NCBI GenBank assembly: GCA_963921825.1
Contig: OY997595.1
Span: 69,429,572 to 69,493,571 of the forward strand
DNA: 64,000 nt
DNA from: Erodium maritimum
Taxonomy: Eukaryota > Streptophyta > Magnoliopsida > Geraniales > Geraniaceae
Direction of reading: 5' to 3'
Part shown: positions 35,832-45,983 of the stretch, piece after piece
Layout of the letters: each line of letters opens with the position of its first letter
How positions within the stretch are numbered: position 1 is the stretch's first letter
Notes under the pieces: generated by a model
Told to the model about the DNA's origin: nothing
Database searches by the model: none
Seen by the model: only the letters and a program-made list of their open reading frames with translations
Program-made: the position numbers and the translations under genes

Positions 35832-37187
35832 GGAGCCCTGGGCGTTTTGGGAGTCCCTAGTCATGTTTACTGATCTGAGGGCCCATATGCAGGTGGGGGA
35901 ACTGAGCTTCCACCACTTTTCCGTCTGGGCTAGGGTCGCAAATCTGCATGTGGGGGCCTGGAACAGGGCAGTAGGTTTTCGCATCGGGAGCGCTCTAGGA
36001 GTGTGCCAAGCGGTGGATGTGGACGCTGCTGGACGGTGCTGGGGAGACTTCATGAGGGTCCGGATTCGGGCCGACATCCGCCTCCCACTACAGAGTCAGA
36101 TCTGGTTCCGTTTGTCAGAATCCCAGGTACGAACGCTACTCTCTGTGTCGTATGAGCACTTATCAGATCACTACTATGGATGCAGTTGCGCAGGACACCG
36201 GTTCCCGTCCTGCCCGGTTGCGGGAGGTATGAGGGGCCACTCACTTCGGGCCCCGGCGGACCCGCGCTCGGCTCTGGAAAGGGCTAAGCACGGGAAGGCA
36301 ATCCCGGGGACGAACTGGTCCTACCTGGAGGCCAGACCTACGGCTCGGGCCTTCTCCCGGGTCCCAGCTAGGGACCAGGTCTCAGAAGCGGACCAGGAGG
36401 CTACTGAGGAGGTAGAATCAGAGGACACCCCGGCGGGGTGGGTGCCGAAGGAAGGAAGTCCGTCGTTATCTGGGAAGAAGCGGCTGGCCAGGGAGGAAGA
36501 TCAGATCGGGTCAGAGGACTCGTCAGCGTCTGATGGGGAGTCACATGCAGCAGCGGCGGGGGGGGGGGGGGGCAAGCTCCCCCGCCTGAAGGAATGAGTC
36601 CGAGGTGGCCCGGGGAGGGGTGGGTCAACTTTGGCCCCTTCCCGGCGGATGGATGGAGATGGCACCATCTGCAGTTGATATTTGTCTCCCCTGCCAGTCC
36701 GGAGTCAGCAATACCGCGTTCAGGAGCCCTACCACTATCATTTAAGGGAGGACGACGCACGCTGACACCCTGGGGGAGATGTAGGTCCATCAGTATTCCC
36801 CAAAACTTGGTAGGCTCGCCTCGTCCCATGTTGGAAGAAGATTGCTGTATCGGTGTCGCCAGACGCTACCGCAGATTTCCCCTTCGTCCGCCAAACCCAT
36901 TACCAGGAGCCACTTTTATTGCTTTCAGTACATTTCAATTTGTTAGTTGGATGTTATGTAGGTGGGGTACTTTTCGGTACCCACCGAACGCGTTTCTTAT
37001 CATTTAATATATAAAATGCAATATTTCCTCAAAAAAAAATTATAAATATATAATATATATTTATTAATAATTAAAAATAATAAAATAATACAATCCGCCT
37101 AGGCCCCGCCTAAGCCTCGACTAGTCCCCGCCTAACGCCTAGGGGTCCTCAACGCCCGACTAGCGCCTAGCGCCATTTACAACCATA

Positions 37188-37475
37188 GTGGAGAGGAAGA
37201 GGAGAGATACGGTTAGAGAGAGAGAGAGAGAGGGAGAGAGAGAGAGTAGTACAATATATTGGACTGTATCGGAGTCACCTTCTCCGCTCTTTCTCATTTG
37301 CTTAAGTAGCTATTGAAGAAGATGTACAGTAACTGACACTTGGGCCGTGAGCTGGCCAAACTACAAGGCCCACTTAAAGAGAAATTAACTTACCAGGCCT
37401 ATACAGGTCCATGAACATAAGAAAAGGGGCGAAGCCCAACATAAAAACCCAAATACAGTAACGGATGCATCATCA
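37188..37475 (-). repeat. Chromovirus left LTR, second part
   Basis: Begins with the duplicated GTGGAGAG after the hAT-type element. It then follows the right LTR (49611-49895) through the (GA)n tract and ATATATTGGACTGTATCGGA to ACGGATGCATCATCA. Confidence 0.88.
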
Positions 37476-37521
37476 CTCCCTCCTTCGAAGTTGTTTGTGT
37501 CCTCACGAACTGTGATCGAAC

Positions 37522-39208
37522 TGTTGGGTCTCGAGGTATGGTTGGAGATGAACCAACTCGCAGCGGAAAATCAATGAAAACCAAGAGACGATTAAACCAT
37601 GAAACAACTAACAAAGAATGGATTCACAAGAGAAAAATTCAGCACTATTTCTTACCAAATCAAGAACACCGGTTAACGAATGATTGACTTGAGTCTCCAA
37701 GACGTCTACGTATCCACATGGGAATCAAAGCCACGTAGTTCTTCTCTTTGAGGACTCAAGAACACAAAAATGGAGGTGGGAACTTGCCAAACCCGAAATT
37801 GCAAGGGAAGGGGGAGAGAAGTTGTGTTTCCTATTCTTGTCTTGTGTTTGTTATGTTGAAAAAAGATGACTTAAACATAACAAAACCCATACTTGTCCAA
37901 CTAAAGGCATGGGACAAGTATGGTGTCAAGTAAGGTGTAAATAGGACTAAGTATGGCTAGACAAGATTGGGTTAGGTGGTGAATCACCAACACCTTAATC
38001 CTTGTCTTCCTTACTTAGTACTAATTAATCAAGACTTGATTAATTAGTTCCATGGGCCTTGGTTGCATGGGCCTTTCATGGGTCTCTTGGAACATGGCCC
38101 GTGGCCATTTCCAATGAGGTCCCGTGATTCGCTCATTGCCTCCAAGCCTTCCATACAGGAAATGTCCAACATTATCCGACGCGATCAATCCCAAGACTCC
38201 AAGCCATGTCTTGATCCGTAAAGTCCTATTCACTTACGGGCACATGACTCAAAACCCAATTTTGATCATGTCCCGAGACAACTCTCCTTTGGCCATTCTC
38301 CATAAATGTATCAATGAGTTTCATCCTCCGGTGTGACCCTTAGGTTTATGCATGTCAATAGATCAACGTAAAATCCCATTTTACTTGATCCTATTTAAGT
38401 GGCAACTAACGAGACTTTAGTATTGCCTGACACTGCATAACGAATCGACCCTGTCGATTCTAACCTTTCCGTCGTCCCTGTCATTATCCTTTTATCTCCG
38501 ATATCCTGATTGAGATAAGGCATAGAACCGTCATCCTTATTATTCTCAATCACTGTTCCTTGATATGTGAGATGACTGAAGATATGATACCCAGTATCAT
38601 GTGCATGGCCATACTATTCTTTCAGTCACTCTCGATCAAGCGGCCGAGAACCGATATCTTTCCCATACCTCAGTATGAGGGATAAATCCCTTAGCCGCCT
38701 TTCGTGTCACTCATGTAGCCCGTCCCCAAGCCAATCCTGGCCGTTATGGAAGCCCTGTTACAGACAACATTAGGCTCAGGTCAAACTCAATTGTTGACTA
38801 CATAGCGAACACAAAGACTCCTTGGTCTAAGGATACATGACAAGCTACGACGCTGAATATGTTCATGACTTAATTTATGGCACATATTCAGGGCGGGTCG
38901 TCCAATATCATGTCCCACATGATATCTATGATCAGACTCAGGAATCCCATTCCAATGACTAACAGAACGTAAGCCATAAAGAGCCATCTTTCATACTAGT
39001 CGCTTCTAGTGAAGCTTTGTTGACTAGGGACCCATCGAGTGTGATCTATCTCGATCTATGGTTCTATTTGCATGGTGGGCATAGATCAGAGCACACATCG
39101 ATATATTACTCCAACACATAAGTAATATAAAGCCACTTTAATTTTATTGCTAACGATGATATATACATTTGGACATTTAGGATTGAACTACGGGCACTAA
39201 GACTAACA
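37522..39208 (-). repeat. Copia 3' LTR
   Basis: 1687 bp, the partner of 44292-45978. A third copy of the family in opposite orientation is at 53551-55247. Confidence 0.95.
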
Positions 39209-42107
39209 ATCTCCCACTTGCGCTATATCCAATCTAAACTCCAATATGTCCCCATTGACTTTACATGTCTAACATGTTCAGGCAGTGACACTGCCTTAGT
39301 CAAAGGGTTGGCTATGTTATCATCTGTTGCAATATAGGTTATCTTCACTTCACCTCAGTTCAGTATTTCTCTGATGAGGTGGATACGCCGCAGTACATGT
39401 TTGGATTTGTTATGCGATCTGGGCTTTTAGCTTGCGCAATGTCCCTTGTGTTGTCGCAAAATGGATTCACCGGGTTGGATGGGTTTTTAATTACACCCAG
39501 CCCTGCCATGAATTTCCAAATCCACATAGCCTCTTTAGCTGCCACTACATCATCCATGTACTTGGCCTCTATCGTAGATTCGGCAATGGTATCTTGCTTT
39601 ACGCTCTCCCAGCTAAAGCTCTGTCATTCAAGCGTAAACACATATCCTGATTGACTTCTAAAGTCATCTGGATTTGTCTTGGAAAACTAGCGTCTACTCA
39701 TCCTTCGACGACTAGTTCAACATCAACTTTCCCCCGGGTTAGAATGATGTCTACTGGTACAACATAAGGCTTACGAGATGTCCGGTCTCATACATGTCAT
39801 GGCATATATGATCGATCCTGCCCCCAGGTGCATAGGATTCTCATCATCCTTTCTAGCTCATCAGCTGTCTTAGGACACCGATTCTTGCTGAAAAATGCCA
39901 TGACTAGTGGGTAAGAGTACTTTATTTGAATCGAGCATTAAAAACCTACTCAATGCCTTGTTCACATAGGTTCCCTGACTTAAATCCAAGAACCTCTTGG
40001 TGCGATCTCTACATATCTTAATCCCTAATATATAAGAAGCATCGCCTAAGTCATTTATTGAAAAACACTTCCTCAACCAAGCTTAAGTCTCGTGCAAGGT
40101 TGGGATGTCATTTTCAATGAGAACCAAAAAGGTAATCTTGTTCCCACTAGCCTTCTTATAAACGCAAGATTCATCCTCGTTCTTGATTAAGCCAAATCCA
40201 ATTACAGCTTCATCAAAACGAACGATCCACTTCCGAGAAGTTCGTTTCAATCCATAAATGGATTTCAACAACTTATAAATCTTTCCCTTATTCTTCGGAT
40301 CATCAAAACCTTTGGGCCGAGACATACAAACGTACTCAGCCAAATTTCCATTTAGGAAAGCGGTTTTGACATCCACTTGCCATATCTCGTAATTATGATA
40401 CGCAGTTATGTCAAGAAGAATTTGGATCGATTTTGACCACAGCCAGTAGGGAGAAGGTTTCCTCATAGTCAATCCATTGGATCTGCCTATAACTTTTCGC
40501 CACCAGTTGAGCTTTGTAGGTCAGAGGGTTGCCGTCCATGTCCATCTTCACCTTGAAGATCCATTTGCATCCGATGGTCCTCACACCATTGATGGGATCA
40601 ACCAGTTCCCAGACTCGGTTCTTCGACATGGATTGCATTTCCTCCCTCATGGCTCCCAGCCATAACTCGGAGTCGGGCCCATCCACGACTTCTTGAAAGG
40701 TGGCTGGATCATCGTGATCCACCATGACTTCATTGTCACCTCCGGATACCATATCTTGGAGGTGGAAGATTGATCATTTCAAATCGCCTTGGACCTTCCG
40801 GAATTGTAACAGGAATTGGTTCTTACTCTACGACAATCTCTGGCTCCTTTCTACTGGGTTGTCAATTGGTTTAGACAGATCTGTACCATCCTGAATTTCT
40901 TCGAGATGCACAGTCCTCCCAATGACGTCTTTGGAAACAAAACTCATTTTCCATAAAGACCCCACCCTAAGCGACGAACACCATGTTCTCACTGTGATTG
41001 TAGAAGTAGTATCCCCTTGTTGCTTTGGGATACCACACGAAGGTGCATATCTCAGATCTTGGTTCGAGCTTAGTCGAAACCAAATGTTTCACATAAGCCT
41101 CGCAACCACAAATCTTTAGGAAGGATAAAGCGGGCATCATCCCGTACCATTTTTAAAATGGTGTCCCTTGCACACCCTTCGTCGAAGCCCGATTCACTAT
41201 GAATGCGGTCGTCTCTAGAGCATAACCCCAGAAAGAGATTGGGAGATCAGTCCAACTAATCATGGAACGGACCATTGTCTAACAATGTCCGATTTCTCCG
41301 TTTGACTACACCTTTCAACTACAGTGTCCCAGGAGGAGTCCATTCCAAAAGGATCCCATTTTCTTTTAGATGATCTAATAACACTGTGGTCAAGTATTTT
41401 CCACCTCGATCCAATCGAAGTGCCTTAATACCTTTGTCGAGCTGGTTTTCTACTTTAGTCTTAAACTATTTGAATTTATCAAAAGCTTCAGACTTATGTC
41501 TCAGCGAATAGACATAACCGTATTTACTGTAATCATAAGTAAATGTGATAAAGTAGCTAAAACCCCTCATGGAAAGTGAAGTTATTGGTCTACACACATT
41601 CGAGTGTATCAGCCCCAATAATTCACCCGCCCTTTCATCGCGGTCGATAAAGGGCGCTTTAGTCATTTTGCCCATCAAACAAACCTTGCACCTATCGATC
41701 GAATGGAATTCGAATGAACCTGAAAGCCCGTACTTCTGCAATGCTGATAGGCGCTTCTTGTTTATGCGGCCCAAATGACAGTGCCATAACAGAGTTAGGT
41801 TTAAATCGTTGGATTTAGACCTCTTGGTATTAACGTAATATATAGAACATGAAGCATTGTTACCCATATCTAATATGTACAATCCTCCGACCAAGTCAGT
41901 ACTGGTATAAAATATATCATTGCATAGAACATTGAAAACTCCATTTCCAATATTAACATTATATCCTTCCTTGTCAAACACGGATACAAATATAATATTC
42001 CTACTAAAAGTAGGTATGCAATATACATTATACAATACTAAGACAAGGCCACTTGGCAAAGCAAGACTCATGGATCCTACAGCAGTTGCCACAACTCTGA
42101 GGTCCAC
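39209..42107 (-). pseudogene. Copia Pol remnants (integrase, RT, RNase H)
   Basis: Recognisable minus-strand blocks are in different frames. 41466-42107 has the end of protease, the pre-integrase zinc region (LWHCHLGRINKKRLSALQ…CKVCLMGK) and the first part of integrase. 40411-40752 has the N-terminal RT (GCKWIFKVKMDMDGN). 40083-40472 has RT WQVDVKTAFLNGNL and IYGLKRTSRKW. 39870-40076 has NDLGDASYILGIKI. 39360-39557 has an RNase H piece (DDVVAAKEAMWIWKFM). The YVDD catalytic box expected after KITFLVL is replaced by IENDIP. Stops and frameshifts separate all blocks, so no enzyme can be made. Confidence 0.85.
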
Positions 42108-42196
42108 TTCGTGCTTTCCAAACCTCTCCTACTTTCAACCACCATATATTAGTGCATGTGTGAGATTCAGTCCTGGTATCTAATACCCATGAATCT

Positions 42197-42736
42197 TTGG
42201 AAGTAGAGAGATGTAGCTCTATAGAGTTAATACCGGATGAAGGCACGGTCCCACCGCCCTTCCTTAGATCATCCAGGTTTCCTGATAAAGGCGCAGTCCT
42301 ACTGCCCTTCTTCAGATCATCCAGGCTATTTGATGAAGGCGCAGTCCCACTGCCCTTCTTCAGATCAGCCGTGAACTTCCTGTAATCCCGGTTCCACTGA
42401 CCAGGCTGTTGGCAGTAGAAGCAGACATTCTCAGGTGTCTCATCTTTCCTGCCAAGTGCGCAGGGCCCCCGCCCTTGCCACTTCCAATTCCCTTGTTGAC
42501 CATCAGAATATCCTTGGATCCCAGATCCCTGATATATTCTTCTCAGCAGTTATTGACACTTCATGTAAATCTGATATGGTCTTAGAGACAGCCATGTCAA
42601 AGACATATTCTTTGCGTTCAGACTTGAGGACTGTCCTCAAAATTCTGTACCGGTCCAAATAGTTTGTCCCATTTAGCTTGACCCTGTCAAGAATGGTTTT
42701 TAATGACAAACTATTAATGTTCGCTGAATTTGCCAT
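42197..42736 (-). pseudogene. Copia Gag remnant with triple tandem repeat
   Basis: 42503-42736 on the minus strand starts MANSANINSLSLKTIL and contains LNGTNYLDRYRILRTVL, the usual Copia gag N-terminus. The frame breaks at IWDPRIF. Around 42235-42370 three near-identical units of about 51-54 bp encode repeats with the core DDLKKGSGTAPSS (varying to DDLKKGSRTAPLS). An unrelated-frame CCHC knuckle (CFYCQQPGQW-like) seems to lie at 42390-42425. Confidence 0.65.
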
Positions 42737-42739
42737 TTG

Positions 42740-44291
42740 ATCTACAACAGATAAAATTCAATCAGTAAACTGAATAAATTTTATGAAGATCAAGCTTAAA
42801 CACCAACGATCGATTCTAAACCTTTAGAATCTGAAACCAAGATCCTTGATTCACTCGATTAAGCTGAACTAATGCTCACCACTTAATCGAGCTATGTAGG
42901 TAGGACTCCATCCAATCACATCCAATGTGACTCTTGGCTAGGGTATGTACTTATGTACACGGCTTACCCTATCTGTTACCCTAGCTCAACCTCAGGCTGA
43001 GAATCGTAGTCGGGTCCACCAATTCTCAACTATGGTTCATCATTATGTAGGTGCTCCGCTAATGCGCACGACACCCACATATGTCGTCCAAACCTACTAC
43101 CCCGCTTTCCCATGGATGCTCCGCTAATGCGCACGACACCCATAGGATGGGGAGGTAGTAAGGTGTTGATAATTGGGAGGTATCGGACATGACCCGTTTT
43201 TACTTGTCCGGTTGTGTTTAAAACATTGACACATCCTAGATGCGATGAGCACATCAACTACATTCCAAATGCAATGATGACTCAAATTACATCCAATGTA
43301 ATTCTTCCTTCGAAGCCGTCAACTACATCCAATGTAATGACGATTCTAAGGGCTCACACATAAGGATTAAAATTCCAATTTTATCTTTGCATGTGAGGTG
43401 ATATGCTCGGTAAATAAAGTTAAGCATGCAATTCTAAAACACATAGAATTAATCATGCATAAACTAAACCAAGCATAAAGCAATAAATGTGCACATAATA
43501 GCCCCTTAAACTAACTCCCACTAGCTTCTTGAGCTCCACCGACTCCAAGCCGATGCCAACACCCGAAAAGCCACCAAATGACCTTTTCGCCCTTTCTTCG
43601 TCTTGAGTAAAATATTACAATTTAATACACGACTCGCAAGTCGGGAATAAATAAATATTACAAACAAGTGGTTCGACGACCACACCTTGAAAGAATAATT
43701 ACACGCTAACTCTAACGGCTCGCAGGCCGTGAAAAGCGATAAATAATTAAATCGAGCTCGGGGCTATTATGTACACCATGCCAACATCACATCACACATC
43801 GTGTTATCAAACAATCATGTTATCAAACATCATGTGATTTTCCGGTTTTATTTAATAGCCAAGTTTCGAAATTTTTTGATGCTCGGTTTATCGAAACCGT
43901 TCAAAAATGAAACTTTTGAACATTTGATCTTCAAGTTCGTCATGACGGTTCCAAACTTGTCATAACTAACAAAACGGTTTAGCCTAGGCATATCAACCAT
44001 CCAATGGTCATGCTTGGCCTAGCTCCGTCCAACGGAGCCCCGTTCGGTCCCGGTTTCAGCTCCCCGAGAGTCCCGCTCCCAAGACCCGAAAAATCAAATT
44101 TTTTTCAAAATTTCCAGATTTGAAATAATTTTCAAAAATTCATTTTACATGCATTAAATTCATAAACAATAATTTAAAACATGTTATCAAACAATTTAGC
44201 AAACAACATGCCAAAAACGAAACTTTCAAACAAAACCGAAACTTTGAACACCGTCTTGTGAATCCCGAAGGTAGCACGGCTATGATACCAC
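42740..44291 (-). other. Copia leader between 5' LTR and gag
   Basis: About 1.5 kb non-coding. It contains a direct duplication of GCTCCGCTAATGCGCACGAC at 43052 and 43119, and repeats of CATCCAATGTAAT near 43290-43340. The tRNA primer site lies at its right edge (about 44277-44290). Confidence 0.6.
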
Positions 44292-45978
44292 TGTTGGGTC
44301 TCGAGGTATGGTTGGAGATGAACCAACTCGCAGCGGAAAATCAATGAAAACCAAGAGACGATTAAACCATGAAACAACTAACAAAGAATGGATTCACAAG
44401 AGGAAAATTCAGCACTATTTCTTACCAAATCAAGAACACCGGTTAACGAATGATTGACTTGAGTCTCCAAGACGCCTACGTATCCACATGGGAATCAAAG
44501 CCACGTAGTTCTTCTCTTTGAGGACTCAAGAACACAAAAATGGAGGTGGGAACTTGCCAAACCCGAAATTGCAAGGGAAGGGGGAGAGAAGTTGTGTTTC
44601 CTATTCTTGTCTTGTGTTTGTTATGTTGAAAAAAGATGACTTAAACATAACAAAACCCATACTTGTCCAACTAAAGGCATGGGACAAGTATGGTGTCAAG
44701 TAAGGTGTAAATAGGACTAAGTATGGCTAGACAAGATTGGGTTAGGTGGTGAATCACCAACACCTTAATCCTTGTCTTCCTTACTTAGTACTAATTAATC
44801 AAGACTTGATTAATTAGTTCCATGGGCCTTGGTTGCATGGGCCTTTCATGGGCCTCTTGGAACATGGCCCGTGGCCATTTCCAATGAGGTCCCGTGATTC
44901 GCTCATTGCCTCCAAGCCTTCCATACAGGAAATGTCCAACATTATCCGACGCGATCAATCCCAAGACTCCAAGCCATGTCTTGATCCGTAAAGTCCTATT
45001 CACTTACGGGCACATGACCCAAAACCCAATTTTGATCATGTCCCGAGACAACTCTCCTTTGGCCATTCTCCATAAATGTATCAATGAGTTTCATCCTCCG
45101 GTGTGACCCTTAGGTTTATGCATGTCAATAGATCAACGTAAAATCCCATTTTACTTGATCCTATTTAAGTGGCAACTAACGAGACTTTAGTATTGCCTGA
45201 CACTGCATAACGAATTGACCCTGTCGATTCTAACCTTTCCGTCGTCCCTGTCATTATCCTTTTAGCTCCGATATCCTGATTGAGATAAGGCATAGAGCCG
45301 TCATCCTTATTATTCTCAATCACTGTTCCTTGATATGTGAGATGACTGAAGATATGATACCCAGTATCATGTGCATGGCCATACTATTCTTTCAGTCACT
45401 CTCGATCAAGCGGCCGAGAACCGATATCTTTCCCATAACTCAGTATGAGGGATAAATCCCTTAGCCGCCTTTCGTGTCACTCATGTAGCCCGTCCCCAAG
45501 CCAATCCTGGCCGTTATGGAAGCCCTGTTACGGACAACGTTAGGCTCAGGTCAAACTCAGTTATTGACTACATAGCGATCACAAAGACTCCTTGGTCTAA
45601 GGATACATGACAAGCTACGACACTGAATGTGTTCATGACTTAATCTATGGCACATATTCAGGGCGGGTCGTCCAATATCATGTCCCACATGATATCTATG
45701 ATCAGACTCCGGAATCTCATTCCAATGACTAACAGAACGTAAGCCATAAAGAGCCATCTTTCATACTAGTCGCTTCTAGTAAAGCTTTGTTGACTAGGGA
45801 CCCATCGAGTGTGATCTATCTCGATCTATGGTTCTATTTGCATGGTGGGCATAGATCAGAGCACACATCGATATATTACTCCAACACATAAGTAATATAA
45901 AGCCGCTTTAATTTTATTGCTAACGATGATATATACATTTGGACATTTAGGATTGAACTACAGGCACTAAGACTAACA
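44292..45978 (-). repeat. Copia 5' LTR
   Basis: 1687 bp, next to the primer-binding site, hence the 5' LTR in minus orientation. Confidence 0.95.
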
Positions 45979-45983
45979 CGAAC

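Larger units (their letters stand above)
23465..36597 (+). pseudogene. LINE ORF1 protein (DUF4283-like, zinc-knuckle), split by Athila
   Basis: The first part is 23465-24578 (ATG at 23465, MVNSAARLSS) and the second is 35832-36597. Together they would be about 625 codons once a 5-bp insertion duplication is discounted, and the frame is otherwise open. The N-terminal 330 residues are a Gly/Arg/Glu-rich low-complexity region. A DUF4283-like RNA-binding fold then begins (SKQFFWRSLAERM…GFFFQTARERERV). After the insertion it continues at EPWAFWESLVMF and runs to FMRVRIRADIRLPL. A degenerate zinc knuckle, CSCAGHRFPSC, follows with the normal first Cys spacing collapsed. The C-terminal tail is acidic and includes a G15 run at 36558-36572. 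Such proteins coat LINE RNA. The Athila insertion now disrupts it. Confidence 0.75.
23375..37038 (+). mobile_element. ORF2-less LINE derivative, copy A
   Basis: A perfect 15-bp target duplication ATTATAAATATATAA flanks it (23360-23374 and 37039-37053). It ends in TTTCCTC plus an A-run at 37031-37039, as plant L1 elements do. Without the nested Athila it is about 2.4 kb: short 5' leader, one ORF1, then some 440 bp of 3' sequence leading to the A-tail. No endonuclease or reverse transcriptase is present. Sequence after the ORF1 is shared with copy B at 2575-4011, so this truncated architecture has been copied more than once. Confidence 0.85.
22531..37187. mobile_element. hAT-type non-autonomous element, hosting LINE and Athila
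   Basis: The ends are CATGGTTGTAAAA and TTTACAACCATA, an 11-bp perfect inverted repeat ATGGTTGTAAA. Inside each end is a GC-rich CCTAGGCG-type zone. An exact 8-bp duplication GTGGAGAG lies at 22523-22530 and 37188-37195, and the interrupted LTR reads through it as in the intact right LTR. Without the nested LINE the element is about 980 bp (22531-23374 plus 37054-37187). It has no transposase. The superfamily is inferred from the 8-bp duplication and the terminal sequence. Confidence 0.78.
37522..45978 (-). mobile_element. Copia retrotransposon nested in the chromovirus
   Basis: An 8457-bp element with two 1687-bp LTRs (37522-39208 and 44292-45978) beginning TGTTGGGTCTCGAGG and ending CTAAGACTAACA. 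An exact 5-bp target duplication CGAAC is at 37517-37521 and 45979-45983. A minus-strand primer-binding site TGGTATCATAGCC (initiator Met tRNA type) adjoins the right LTR. A polypurine tract (minus-strand AAGTGGGAGAT) adjoins the left LTR. By eye the LTRs differ at about 21 positions (1.2%), so it is fairly young, yet its coding region is broken in many places. Confidence 0.93.

Noticed and set aside
43030..43260. Short direct repeats that might suggest a CRISPR-like or satellite array
   Set aside because: Only two copies of a 20-bp unit within a Copia leader. CRISPR arrays are not expected in a plant nuclear genome.
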